Shown here piece after piece: positions 15,063-22,647 of a DNA stretch of 64,000 nucleotides. The notes under the pieces are model-generated. The model searched no databases and was not told the origin of the DNA. It was given only the letters and a program-made list of their open reading frames with translations. The stretch is from a virus. The stretch spans positions 43,981-107,980 of IMG/VR virus record IMGVR_UViG_3300045049_000286, one strand, 5' to 3'. Made by a program: the position numbers and the translations under genes. Every line of letters begins with the position of its first letter. Position 1 is the stretch's first letter.

Positions 15063-15238
15063 GCGTTGACCTCCTTGATGGTGTGGGTCACGGGCAGGAT
15101 GGTGGGGCGCACCACGTTGAGGGGCGGCGTGCCGAACCACAGCGGGTTCAGCAGGTTGGGGCGCAGGATGATCAGGCCCGGCAGGTCCGCTCGCGCGAAC
15201 AGCTCGGCGGCGGTGCAATGGATCGCGGGCTTGATCAC
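15059..15238 (-). CDS. Hypothetical protein, 59 aa
   Basis: GTG at 15236-15238 overlaps the upstream stop (ACGTGA). Product begins MIKPAIHCTAAELFARADLP. Short, no recognised motif. The overlaps on both sides are the main support. Confidence 0.68.
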   Translation of the reverse strand: MIKPAIHCTAAELFARADLPGLIILRPNLLNPLWFGTPPLNVVRPTILPVTHTIKEVNA

Positions 15239-15384
15239 GTCGTGGCCTTTCGACGGGGGATCTTGCGGGTGGTGGCGCTGACGATGGCGCGGAATGCGTG
15301 GCGGTCGCGCGGCTGCCACAGGAGGTTCGGCCGTTGCTGGTCGCCGACCTTGACCGAGAGCGTGACGCGCGGGCAGCCGGTCAC
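15235..15384 (-). CDS. Small basic hypothetical protein, 49 aa
   Basis: GTG at 15382-15384, inside the GTGTGA end of the upstream gene. The product is strongly basic (QQRPNLLWQPRDRHAFRA; TTRKIPRRKATT). The ribosome site is weak (GGGG), but start and stop overlap both neighbours. Confidence 0.62.
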   Translation of the reverse strand: MTGCPRVTLSVKVGDQQRPNLLWQPRDRHAFRAIVSATTRKIPRRKATT

Positions 15385-15821
15385 ACCGCACGCCCCATCG
15401 GGGACAGGTGCAGCGGCATGACCCGTGCGGGCGCGGCCGGCGGGGCGCCGATCACGCTCTCGACGGGGTAGCGGTCGACGTGTGTCTCGATCTCCTCGCG
15501 CCGGTACAGACCCAGTCGCAGCAGTTCGGCGATGATTTCGCGCGCCCGGTCGTGCGTGACGTGCCTGCCGCCGAATGCGGGCTTCCACACCGTGTCCTTT
15601 CGGACCGGCTGACGCACCAGCACGGTGTAGGTCTGGCGGGTACCGATGCCGAACACCACCGCGCCGGTATCGGCATCGGCCACCCGAATGCCGTGCGGGT
15701 ACGCCTTCGGGAAGGACGCGTAGAGGTCCCGCGCCATGGCGATAGCGCTGACCTTGTTCAGCGCGCCGCCGTGGTGGCCCCATCGGTTCGGGTCGGTCGG
15801 GGCAATTTCGACGTGAAACAT
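15381..15821 (-). CDS. Hypothetical protein, 146 aa
   Basis: ATG at 15819-15821 after GGGAGC. Product begins MFHVEIAPTDPNRWGHHGGA. It has a beta/alpha pattern (AVVFGIGTRQTYTVLVRQPV) and a helical segment with a run of basic residues. Function unknown. Confidence 0.76.
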   Translation of the reverse strand: MFHVEIAPTDPNRWGHHGGALNKVSAIAMARDLYASFPKAYPHGIRVADADTGAVVFGIGTRQTYTVLVRQPVRKDTVWKPAFGGRHVTHDRAREIIAELLRLGLYRREEIETHVDRYPVESVIGAPPAAPARVMPLHLSPMGRAV

Positions 15822-15829
15822 AACGCTCC

Positions 15830-16051
15830 CTACTGGACGTAGCTCGGTTCCCACAGGTAGCGGCTCGAATGGCGGTTGTTGGGGTCGAATCCCTGGCGCT
15901 TGCGGATCACACGCGTCATGCGGTCGGGCGTCTGCCGCGTGCGCTTGTGTGGCGCGTGCAGGTGCTGAAAGATGCGGGCCCGCTCGCGGTACGTGGCGCG
16001 CTTCCACGCCTCGAATGCGGCGTGGACTTCCTTGGGGCTCGGTCGACTCAT
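15830..16051 (-). CDS. Small basic hypothetical protein, 73 aa
   Basis: ATG overlaps the upstream stop. Rich in Arg, Lys and His (ATYRERARIFQHLHAPHKRT; VIRKRQGFDPNNRH), suggesting nucleic acid binding. Not recognised. Confidence 0.74.
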   Translation of the reverse strand: MSRPSPKEVHAAFEAWKRATYRERARIFQHLHAPHKRTRQTPDRMTRVIRKRQGFDPNNRHSSRYLWEPSYVQ

Positions 16052-16344
16052 TGGGTGTAATCCTCCTTCGGCACCATGCCGACGATGCGGAACGTGCAGC
16101 CGCGCAACTCGCCGCGCGCGGCCGTGGTCATGCGCGCGAAAGCGGCTTCGGCTTCCTCACGCGAATTGGCGCGCGTGGATTTGGTGAACGGGTAAGCGTC
16201 GTGCGGGGACGTCATGTCCGCGCACCAGACGTCTTTGATCCCCGCCAGGGTGAGACGCGCGCGCCGTTGCTCACGCGTCTCAGGTGCGCGGTGCGCGCGC
16301 ATGAACATATGGCGGGTGAGTCTGTACGCCTGGGCGTTCTTCAC
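16048..16344 (-). CDS. Hypothetical protein, 98 aa
   Basis: GTG start overlaps the upstream stop (GTGA). Product MKNAQAYRLTRHMFMRAHRA... is basic in the N-terminal half. The C-terminal part (SREEAEAAFARMTTAA) resembles the small alpha/beta repeats often seen in phage accessory proteins. Function unknown. Confidence 0.75.
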   Translation of the reverse strand: MKNAQAYRLTRHMFMRAHRAPETREQRRARLTLAGIKDVWCADMTSPHDAYPFTKSTRANSREEAEAAFARMTTAARGELRGCTFRIVGMVPKEDYTQ

Positions 16345-17198
16345 ACCTTCCCTCCCTGCATCTTGATCAACTGCTCGGCGCGGCGGATCTTGTCGTTCGC
16401 GCGTGCGACCTTTCGCGCGTCGCCCTTAGCGGCGTGACGCTCCGCGATAGCCGTTGCCAGCAGCGCGCGACCGGTTGCGATGAGTGCGTCACGCGCGCCT
16501 TGCTCGGCGCGCATCCGCTCGAACTCCACTGCCGCGCTCTGCTGCGCCGCGAGGTCCCTTTCCGCGCGCGTGCGGTCGCGTCGCGCGTTCATTCCGCGAC
16601 CGCGCACGAAAACCACGGGCTCAGAACTCTTCGGACGCTGCCCGCCCGGATTGCGCAAGTCGCGCACGCCGTAGGTTCGCGTCGTGCTCTGCTGCTTTCC
16701 CTCACCAGCGGGACGCTGGGCGCGGAACCACTCCTCACGCGCTTTCGGGTCGGCCGGAATTTCGGGCGCGGCCGTACTCTCGAAAACGTTGTGGCGCTCC
16801 GCGATGTCCGGGGCGGGCGTGGCCATGTCCGGCACGAAACCGGCGCGCGGACGCACACCAGCGGGCAGGCCACGGTTACCGCGCCCAGGACGGTTCGGCC
16901 GGTCACGGTCGCCCGGATAGGGATTGACGGAGGGAACGCGCACGGGCGAGTTTGCGCCGGGCGACGGGGCACCCTGGTAACGCATCAAACGGCCGTTGCG
17001 CGTGCGCTTGATCACGGGGGCAGGGTTCGGCACGTGGTCCGCACGCTCCGAAGCGGGAACGTTCGCAAGGGTGCCTTTCGGCAGCTTGCCTGCCAGCGCG
17101 TCACGAATCGGCGCAGCCATGACGAAATGGCTTGTCACTCCTGCGGTCGGCTCACTGGCAAGGCCCATGCGTGCCAGTTCGAAAGCGGAAAGCGGCAT
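16341..17198 (-). CDS. Hypothetical proline/arginine-rich protein, 285 aa
   Basis: First gene of the leftward array. ATG at 17196-17198 after AGAGAGGGGACC. The N-terminus begins MPLSAFELARMGLASE. Residues about 60-190 are rich in Pro, Arg and Gly (disordered), and the last 80 form a charged helix with Ala/Glu/Arg repeats (RDRTRAERDLAAQQSAAVEF). This layout suits a scaffold-like or nucleic-acid-associated protein, but nothing identifies it. Its promoter should lie in 17199-18000. Confidence 0.75.
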   Translation of the reverse strand: MPLSAFELARMGLASEPTAGVTSHFVMAAPIRDALAGKLPKGTLANVPASERADHVPNPAPVIKRTRNGRLMRYQGAPSPGANSPVRVPSVNPYPGDRDRPNRPGRGNRGLPAGVRPRAGFVPDMATPAPDIAERHNVFESTAAPEIPADPKAREEWFRAQRPAGEGKQQSTTRTYGVRDLRNPGGQRPKSSEPVVFVRGRGMNARRDRTRAERDLAAQQSAAVEFERMRAEQGARDALIATGRALLATAIAERHAAKGDARKVARANDKIRRAEQLIKMQGGKV

Positions 17199-17243
17199 AG
17201 CGGTCCCCTCTCTGGTTTTCGTGGGATACGGGAATTGGTGCCT

Positions 17244-17322
17244 AGGTGGGTTCCGATGGTTCCCACCTACGGGCGCGGTGCGTCTAAGCCATGTCTCAGG
17301 CTCAAACCGGCGCACCGCGCCC
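17244..17322. repeat. Two tandem hairpins
   Basis: AGGTGGG / CCCACCT (17244-17268) is followed by a perfect 12-bp repeat GGGCGCGGTGCG / CGCACCGCGCCC (17271-17282 and 17311-17322) with a 28-nt loop. They lie in the leader region of the leftward array and could be an attenuator or a protein-binding RNA. Confidence 0.6.
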
Positions 17323-17622
17323 CTAGGCGAAGGTTGTGCGTGCCTCTCGCTACGCGTTCGGCACGTCAGAGAAAGCGCGCCTGCCAAGCGCACATATCTC
17401 CCGCCCGTTTCCTCTCCTCGTTACGGGCAGAACTCACGTCACCACATGTCACCGCACGCCGTGCCAGCACGGGAGCGTGTCATTCGGCTACTTGCTTTCG
17501 CGTGGCAATGCACGGTCAGTGCGCATGTAAAAGGCGCACCGCTCCCAATGCATCGCAGACGCTATTCGCGTTCGCGTCACCTAGCCATGCGCACGGCGCA
17601 TGACTGACATGGTGGGGATGTA

Positions 17623-17654
17623 GCGCGGCGGACCGCGCGGGACATAGCTGTCCC
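17623..17654. repeat. Adjacent palindromes GCGCGGCGGACCGCGC and GGGACATAGCTGTCCC
   Basis: Two 16-bp dyads lie back to back. The second contains the GGACAT word that recurs through the region, so it is a candidate operator. Confidence 0.5.
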
Positions 17655-18351
17655 GTTGTCAAGGAACTCGCGAGAGGGCAGACCCCTCCCCTTGCAGCGC
17701 TACCGGCGCGGCCGACGCGGAAGATCACGCGCCCAAACCCGCGCTCACCGGACCGGCCACTCAACCCCCCGCGTAGCGGGTGGGGAGCCTGCCTGCCGTC
17801 CGTGGTGGCGACGGGAACAACCATCCTCGCTTTTGGTCTCAGAACGAGCACACCCATATAACAGCGAGATAACTATAGGGAAGACGCAGGTCAGAGCCTA
17901 TGTGATCAAGGAAAATAATTCCGTCCGCACGCGCAGCGATGTCCCGCTATGCCGCGTATGCCCGTTTCTCCAAGATCACCGTTACATAAAAGTGATGTCG
18001 GCTTTGGGCATGAAATTCGCATATGTCTAGTCCAAAACGAACTAGGACAGACAGGGGCAAGCTGTGACACGCGCCGGGCCGCGAACTCGCGCAAGGCCCC
18101 GCCAGCGCGTCTTTTGCCCCAAAATGTCCGTCTCAAAATATGGACGCGCGGGGGACAAATAGGACACGCCCGAAACGGGCCTACAGGGTATCTCTCGCAC
18201 GCGTAACCCCTACTCAGGTACCGCGCGCCAACCGCTACCCGCGCGCGTCTGAGACGTGCCCTAGGTGCGTTTTTCGGGCCTGCTAGGTCTCCAGCCGTAC
18301 CCGCCCCTAGTCCACTTCCCCGCCTCCCCGGCGCAAGCGGACGCGCCCGCT

Positions 18352-18451
18352 CCATGTGACGCGGCGTCAAGCGGAGGTTCGCGCTCCGGCGGGAGTTGGT
18401 GCCAGCGCGCCATGCGGACGGCCACGCTCCGTGTGATGCCGCATCACATGG
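18352..18451. repeat. Inverted pair of CCATGTGAyGCsGCrTCA elements
   Basis: CCATGTGACGCGGCGTCA (18352-18369) and, inverted, TGATGCCGCATCACATGG (18434-18451). Each copy is itself a near-palindrome centred on GCGGC/GCCGC. A third related site, ATGTCGCGGCGTCACAT, lies at 20124-20140. They look like binding sites for a dimeric regulator. Confidence 0.55.
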
Positions 18452-18662
18452 ACGCAGAGCCTCCGCTATCGCTCTCCGTGACAACCGGCATTTGTCGCAT
18501 GTCGGATACGTACGATGTACGCGGGTATGAGGGAGCATGTCGGACATCGCGCGAATGTCGCGGATGCCAGGTGTGCCCGACATGTGATGACATGACGGAC
18601 ATAAGCAGTACCTCCCGCGATGTCCGTTTTTTCTCTTACCAATATTCTTACTTAAATCCTCG

Positions 18663-18740
18663 TGATCAAGATATGCGCGGAGAGTATTTTGATCATGGCC
18701 TAAAGTGATGCTGACGCACGGTAATGGTTATTACTGTGCG
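18663..18740. repeat. AT-rich dyads: TGATCAA/TTGATCA and CGCAC-GTAAT palindrome
   Basis: TGATCAA (18663-18669) and TTGATCA (18689-18695) flank an AT-rich spacer. At 18715-18740 CGCACgGTAAT and ATTACtGTGCG form an 11-bp imperfect palindrome with loop GGTT. This is the most AT-rich stretch of the window, a feature shared by many origins and strong operators. Confidence 0.5.
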
Positions 18741-19067
18741 TGAGAACAGGCATTTCGGACAGCTACGCGCGTAAACGTATGATGTCCAACCATATGCACT
18801 CATGGGGGTTTGAAGTGGTGCAGAAATGGGGATTCCAGGCGTATGCGGTGATGTCCCGCTAAATACGGACATAGATGGACGACCCCCCACCATTAAGTCA
18901 TTTCCTCCCAAAACGGGCGGCCTGGTCCCGAGCGCACATCGCCGCGATACGCGCATAGGCAGTGTCCGCCGGCCGGGCAGTATCACTGTACGTGAAAATC
19001 GGCCCTCCGCACGGGCATGGGCAAAATACGCAAACCGGGCATGCGGCGGTGGAATATGCTCGCCGGC

Positions 19068-19439
19068 ATGACTGACGCAGACGCTGAGCGCACCGCCCTC
19101 ACCCCCGAGCTGCTCGCCCAGGCGCTCGACGAGGTCGACGAGGAGATCGAGCGATGGAAGGACGAAGGGTCGATCGAGGAAGGCAGCGGAGCGGCCGGCT
19201 GTCTCGACCTTCTCCGCGAGGCGCTCGCCCGTCGCGGCATCGAGCTGCCAGACGCACCGGCGGAAAAGGTCGGCGAGGCCCCGCTGGTGACGATCCCGAT
19301 CCGGACGCGGAAGCCGGCGAAGTGGCGCTTCGTGGACACCGAGACGGGCGAGGTCTGGCGCTGGGACGTGGCGGCCGGCACGTTCGTGCGCGACGAGGGC
19401 ACGGTCTACATGGACGCCGGCGGCGGTCCAACTGCTTGA
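19068..19439 (+). CDS. Hypothetical acidic protein, 123 aa
   Basis: First rightward gene. I chose ATG 19068 because a TATGCT box lies 7 nt upstream (19055-19060), suggesting a leaderless transcript; an upstream ATG at 19017 is possible. Product begins MTDADAERTALTPELLAQAL, is helical in the first 60 residues, and ends with a beta hairpin (KWRFVDTETGEVWRWDVAAG). Function unknown. Confidence 0.74.
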   Translation: MTDADAERTALTPELLAQALDEVDEEIERWKDEGSIEEGSGAAGCLDLLREALARRGIELPDAPAEKVGEAPLVTIPIRTRKPAKWRFVDTETGEVWRWDVAAGTFVRDEGTVYMDAGGGPTA

Positions 19440-19579
19440 ATAGTCAGGCCCCTAGGTCGGGGAGCATGGCGCAGGCTGGACACGCGGCCCGCCCGTTTGG
19501 GCATCGACTCGCTTCCACGTCCTGCGCCATGCTGGCGGCCACGCGCCTTTGGAGGCCGGCGCGGGCGCATAATGCGCTC

Positions 19580-19927
19580 GTGACCGATCAACTCGACTTC
19601 GACGGCTGCAGCCGCTCGTGCCGGCCTCGCAAGAAGCCCCGGAAACACACCTTCGTCTGGGGGCAGTGCGCGCACGCCGAGCGGCCCGAGCAGCGCATCA
19701 ACATCGGCCCGCGCGTGTTCAAAGCCGAGGACGGCGAGATGTCCATCGGCTACGAGACGTTCACCTTGACCCAGATGGCCGACAAGGTCGAGGCCGCGCT
19801 GCGGTCGGTGGAAGCGCGCCTCGGCCCGTACGGCTTCTCTGCGCGGGGTGCCGCCGGCGGCCTTACCGGCGCGGAGTACCAGGCGATGGCGCTGGCGGTG
19901 GCGCGGATGCTGGCCGGCGATGAGTGA
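19580..19927 (+). CDS. Hypothetical protein, 115 aa
   Basis: GTG start with CATAAT at 19568-19573, six bases upstream, and no Shine-Dalgarno, so probably leaderless. The N-terminus has CSRSCRPRKKPRKH (two Cys, basic), and the C-terminal half is helical (GLTGAEYQAMALAVARMLAG). The stop overlaps the next ATG. Function unknown. Confidence 0.73.
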   Translation: MTDQLDFDGCSRSCRPRKKPRKHTFVWGQCAHAERPEQRINIGPRVFKAEDGEMSIGYETFTLTQMADKVEAALRSVEARLGPYGFSARGAAGGLTGAEYQAMALAVARMLAGDE

Positions 19928-20123
19928 GCCGGCGGACTTCGTGGTGGAGACCTTCGAGGACGGCAGCCAGCGCACGCGGCTGGACCGGCTCACCGACGGT
20001 CGCGTGATGTGCTGCATCTGCTTCGAGTACGTCACCCGTGAGCGTCTCAACCTGCTGCCAGACGGGCGGGTTGAGGACGTGTGCGTGGACTGCGCCAGGG
20101 CGGAGGGGCGAGCGCTCCCGTAA
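19920..20123 (+). CDS. Small zinc-finger-like protein, 67 aa
   Basis: ATG overlaps the end of the previous gene. Two cysteine pairs, CCICFEYV and VCVDCAR, are about 20 residues apart, a treble-clef or zinc-ribbon-like arrangement. Followed by ATGTCGCGGCGTCACAT (20124-20140). Function unknown. Confidence 0.75.
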   Translation: MSEPADFVVETFEDGSQRTRLDRLTDGRVMCCICFEYVTRERLNLLPDGRVEDVCVDCARAEGRALP

Positions 20124-20157
20124 ATGTCGCGGCGTCACATTTTCGCAAAGGTCCGGT

Positions 20158-20165
20158 GCATATGC
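20158..20165. promoter_or_regulatory. GCATATGC palindrome upstream of a membrane protein gene
   Basis: Sits about 60 bp before the start at 20224. The same core occurs at 22545-22554 and 31164-31173, so it may belong to one regulon. Confidence 0.4.
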
Positions 20166-20223
20166 GCTGCGGTCTGGGAGGGTTGCGTCTCTACATCCCT
20201 CTCACACGTTGGGGAAGACCGTC

Positions 20224-20733
20224 ATGGCTATGCCTGGTTACACGCCGCCGGCCGCTGCTGAGCAGCCGAAGAAGAAGGGGGGCTGCGCGAAGGTCGGGTG
20301 CCTGGGCGCGGCCGGCGTCCTGGTGCTCGTCGCGGTGGTGGCCGTCGCGGCGAACTACGGGTCGTCGTCGAGTAGTTCGTCGGCTGGTGGTGCGACGTCG
20401 AAGGCTGCCGCGCCGGCGTCGGGTGCTGCGGCGCCGGTGACGTCGAAGGCTGCCGCGCCGGCGGTGGTGCTCAAGCTCGCGGGCAACGGCATCAAGAACT
20501 CGCCCCAGTTCACCACCGGCGACAACTGGACCGTCAACTACAGCTACGACTGCTCGGGCGTACTCGGGGGCCAGGGGAACTTCCAGGTCTACGTGGACTA
20601 CCCGGGCGGGGACGTCGCGGTGAACGAGCTGGGGGCGAAGGGTGCTTCGAGCAGCTCGGAGTCGGGTGCGGGGGCGCATTCGCTCAAGGTCGTGTCGGAG
20701 TGCCCGTGGACGGTGACGGTGACGAACGGCTGA
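20224..20733 (+). CDS. Membrane-anchored protein with extracellular C-terminal domain, 169 aa
   Basis: ATG after GGGGAAGACC. A short cytoplasmic proline/lysine segment is followed by one membrane helix (CLGAAGVLVLVAVVAVAANY, about residues 26-45). Then comes a Ser/Ala-rich linker with a repeated TSKAAAPA unit and a beta-rich domain with two cysteines (YDCSGVLGGQGNFQVYVDYP; SECPWTVTVTNG). This is a common layout for Streptomyces envelope proteins, so the gene may be host-derived. A superinfection or lysogenic-conversion role is possible but not shown. Confidence 0.78.
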   Translation: MAMPGYTPPAAAEQPKKKGGCAKVGCLGAAGVLVLVAVVAVAANYGSSSSSSSAGGATSKAAAPASGAAAPVTSKAAAPAVVLKLAGNGIKNSPQFTTGDNWTVNYSYDCSGVLGGQGNFQVYVDYPGGDVAVNELGAKGASSSSESGAGAHSLKVVSECPWTVTVTNG

Positions 20734-20835
20734 CTTGCCCCTGGCGTGTCGCGGTGAACCCGCAGCTCGGAGGGGTGGCGCGCGGAAATGCGCATGGTTA
20801 GGTTGCGAATGCGCACCGTGAATGCAACAGTGGTG

Positions 20836-20875
20836 GCCGTCCGGAAGCGGGGCCCGAATCCCTGCCAGGGACGGC
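20836..20875 (+). ncRNA. Nested hairpin resembling an acceptor/T-arm minihelix
   Basis: GCCGTCC pairs with GGACGGC (7 bp) around a 6-bp stem GCGGGG/CCCTGC (one G-U) with the 7-nt loop CCCGAAT. The loop differs from the canonical TTCRANT at its first two bases, so the likeness to the left-arm minihelices may be chance. Confidence 0.3.
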
Positions 20876-21026
20876 TGTCACCTGCATGTATGGCTGCGTC
20901 TGGCTTTGCGTAGGTTGCAGTCCCTTTTGGGCGCCGGCGCGTCCAGCACACTCCTCAACGCGCTGGCGCCCACTTGATCGACCGCCGCGTGCATGGGTAC
21001 TCCACAAGTCCCGGAGGTGGCGGTTT

Positions 21027-21068
21027 GGAGGCCGGCCTTTTTCGGGAGGTCGGACGAGGCCGGCCTCC
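21027..21068. terminator. 11-bp perfect inverted repeat
   Basis: GGAGGCCGGCC (21027-21037) and GGCCGGCCTCC (21058-21068) with a 20-nt loop that includes TTTTTC. It could end transcription or be a structured RNA. Confidence 0.4.
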
Positions 21069-21595
21069 GCCCATGCTCCCGGCGAGCCGTTCGTCACCCC
21101 TTGCCTCGCCGGGCGGCGGGCGTCCTGCCGGATCGTCAGGCGGCGAAGGACGGGGCGCCCGCCATACTGATCGGCCGGCGTGCGGGGAGCCGTCGGCCGT
21201 GGGCGCCGGTTGCCCATTCCCCCCTTGGCCGGCGTCCCATGTGGCCGGTTTCCGACGCCCGGCCGCCGGCTCGCAGCGTGTGTTCGTCGTCACCGCGCTG
21301 CGAGCCGTGCATTTTTTCTCCGGCGTGGCGCGTGCGTCTGTTGCGTGTGCGTAGCGCTAGCGTTCTGGGCCGTGACCTGGGGGTTGGCGTGGGAATGGTC
21401 AACTCTCCTTACTGCCTATGAGTTTGCTCTGAGCGTGTCTCGCGGTGCGGAGGGGGCCGGTGTGAAATTTGAGAAAGGTCTTGATGTGTGCGCTGTGCGC
21501 ATTAAGCTCCGATCATCGAGCGGCTGAAAATGCTTGCACCGACTTGCGGTTCGGTGTGGCTGCCGCATGTCTTGACGCGGGATGAGGGGGCACAG

Positions 21596-21901
21596 GTGAG
21601 CACGACACCGTTGTTGCCGCATGTCCACGAGCTGATGGCCCGTACGGAGCGGCCTGGGACGTACGAGCCGTCCTCGGCGGGCATGGCGCACGTGGCGGAG
21701 ACTCAGGAGGCGTACCACGAGACGCCGGAGGAGGTGCGGCTGTTGCTGCAGGGTGGCGCGATTGAGGCCCTGCGGCACGGGTTCTACGGCGCCGCGCACG
21801 TGTTGGTGACCGAGTTGGCGCTCGGGGAGCCGCAGTGGCGTGACTGGCTGGCGGTGGCGGCGGCGCGGGATTTCGTGACCGCGCTGCGGGATGTCGCGTA
21901 A
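21596..21901 (+). CDS. Hypothetical helical protein, paralogue of the next gene, 101 aa
   Basis: GTG after GAGGGGGCACAG. The segment RLLLQGGAIEALRHGFYGAA followed by VTELALGEPQWRDWLAVA aligns with RAVLRAGASMALERGFDEQA and RELVIRSPRQRSWRVVVA in the gene at 21950-22294, so the pair arose by duplication. Both look all-helical. Function unknown. Confidence 0.75.
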   Translation: MSTTPLLPHVHELMARTERPGTYEPSSAGMAHVAETQEAYHETPEEVRLLLQGGAIEALRHGFYGAAHVLVTELALGEPQWRDWLAVAAARDFVTALRDVA

Positions 21902-21914
21902 GGGAGCGGTCCTG

Positions 21915-21953
21915 ATGGCGTGGGACGACATCATCCGGATGGAGAGGCCATGA
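21915..21953 (+). CDS. 12-codon peptide coupled to the next gene
   Basis: MAWDDIIRMERP, preceded by GGAGCGGTCCTG, with its TGA overlapping the next ATG (CCATGA). It may only serve to load ribosomes on the following start. Too short to be sure it is translated. Confidence 0.3.
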   Translation: MAWDDIIRMERP

Positions 21954-22294
21954 GTGAGGAGTGGCGTCCGCAGCAGATGGTGCGGGTGCGCAGGATGTTC
22001 GAGCGGCTGCGGCAGGTGTTCGCGCCGGATGGTCAGTTCATGGAGCGTGTGAGGCGCGACACGCTGCTGTACGACAAGGACGAGGCGCAGGTTAGGGCCG
22101 TGTTGCGGGCCGGCGCGAGCATGGCACTCGAACGGGGGTTCGATGAGCAGGCGTACACTGCCACGCGGGAGCTGGTGATCCGCTCTCCGCGCCAGCGGAG
22201 CTGGAGGGTCGTGGTTGCCGTCATCCAGTGGCTGGAGAATTGGCTTGAACGCGATCAAGGGGGTTCTCCAGCGGATGTGGTGCCGGCGGTGTGA
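21950..22294 (+). CDS. Hypothetical helical protein, 114 aa
   Basis: ATG after GGAGAGGCC. Paralogue of the 101-aa protein upstream, with a longer basic N-terminus (QQMVRVRRMFERLRQVF). All-helical by appearance. Function unknown. Confidence 0.75.
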   Translation: MSEEWRPQQMVRVRRMFERLRQVFAPDGQFMERVRRDTLLYDKDEAQVRAVLRAGASMALERGFDEQAYTATRELVIRSPRQRSWRVVVAVIQWLENWLERDQGGSPADVVPAV

Positions 22295-22421
22295 CGGTGG
22301 GGCCGGCATCGCCATAGAGAAGGCAGTGTGTCCGGCGCGTCACCCTGTGGCGGCGTTGCGGCCGTGGGTTCCGAGGGTCTGTCCGGACTGTAAGGGGACG
22401 AATTGGATCACGCTGCGTTAG
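22275..22421 (+). CDS. Small zinc-ribbon protein, 48 aa
   Basis: ATG lies within the end of the preceding gene, with GGGGGTT upstream. Two CxxC pairs (MWCRRCDGG and RVCPDCKGTNW) define a zinc ribbon. Such mini-proteins in actinophages are common and unassigned. Followed by a terminator. Confidence 0.66.
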   Translation: MWCRRCDGGAGIAIEKAVCPARHPVAALRPWVPRVCPDCKGTNWITLR

Positions 22422-22437
22422 TTGGCGTCCTGGATGT

Positions 22438-22475
22438 ACGAAAGCTCCCGCGAGAGGTGCGCGGGGGCTTTCGTC
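22438..22475 (+). terminator. Hairpin terminator
   Basis: ACGAAAGC.CCCGCG ... CGCGGGGGCTTTCGT, downstream of the small zinc-ribbon gene. It closes the 21596-22421 group. Confidence 0.7.
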
Positions 22476-22523
22476 GTTCTGGCCGTCTGATGATTTTTTC
22501 GGACGGTAGTGCTGGTCAAGCGG

Positions 22524-22573
22524 TTTGACGCTCCGTCAGTGCGCTGCATATGCATCACTATCTCGCGCATATG
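22524..22573 (+). promoter_or_regulatory. Promoter with TGCATATGCA operator
   Basis: TTGACG (22524-22529) stands 17 nt before an ATATGC -10 candidate that lies inside the palindrome TGCATATGCA (22545-22554). A second GCATATG half-site follows at 22567-22573. It drives the DUF397-like gene at 22648. The palindrome over the -10 box suggests repression. Confidence 0.55.
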
Positions 22574-22647
22574 TCTTCCGATCTTGCTACTGGGAGTGCT
22601 ACCAAAGACACAGAGCGCAACACGGCGCTCGTGACCGAGGAGGCCCC

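Larger units (their letters stand above)
17199..19067. other. 1.9-kb gene-poor control region
   Basis: No reading frame here has a convincing ribosome site and protein-like composition. The stretch holds several palindromes and hairpins, two identical GATGTCCCGCTA words (17938-17949 and 18850-18861), about a dozen ATGTCC/GGACAT-type words between 17938 and 18980, and an AT-rich patch at about 18620-18740. It lies between the leftward and rightward arrays. Such regions usually hold divergent early promoters, repressor sites or a replication origin; which of these applies is inference. Confidence 0.6.
20734..21595. other. 860 bp without a convincing gene
   Basis: Reading frames here lack ribosome sites and look like GC-rich shadow. 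The region holds a nested hairpin with a 7-nt CCCGAAT loop (20836-20875), an 11-bp inverted repeat GGAGGCCGGCC/GGCCGGCCTCC (21027-21068), and -10-like boxes TAGGTT (20800 and 20910 areas) and CTAGCGT (21356 area). A small RNA or a degraded gene would fit. Confidence 0.5.

Noticed and set aside
17199-19067. CRISPR array
   Set aside because: Repeated words are short, unevenly spaced and in both orientations; no repeat-spacer periodicity.
20955-21420. Several 80-140-codon frames on both strands
   Set aside because: No ribosome sites, and Pro/Arg/Gly-biased composition. They look like GC-driven open frames over hairpins.
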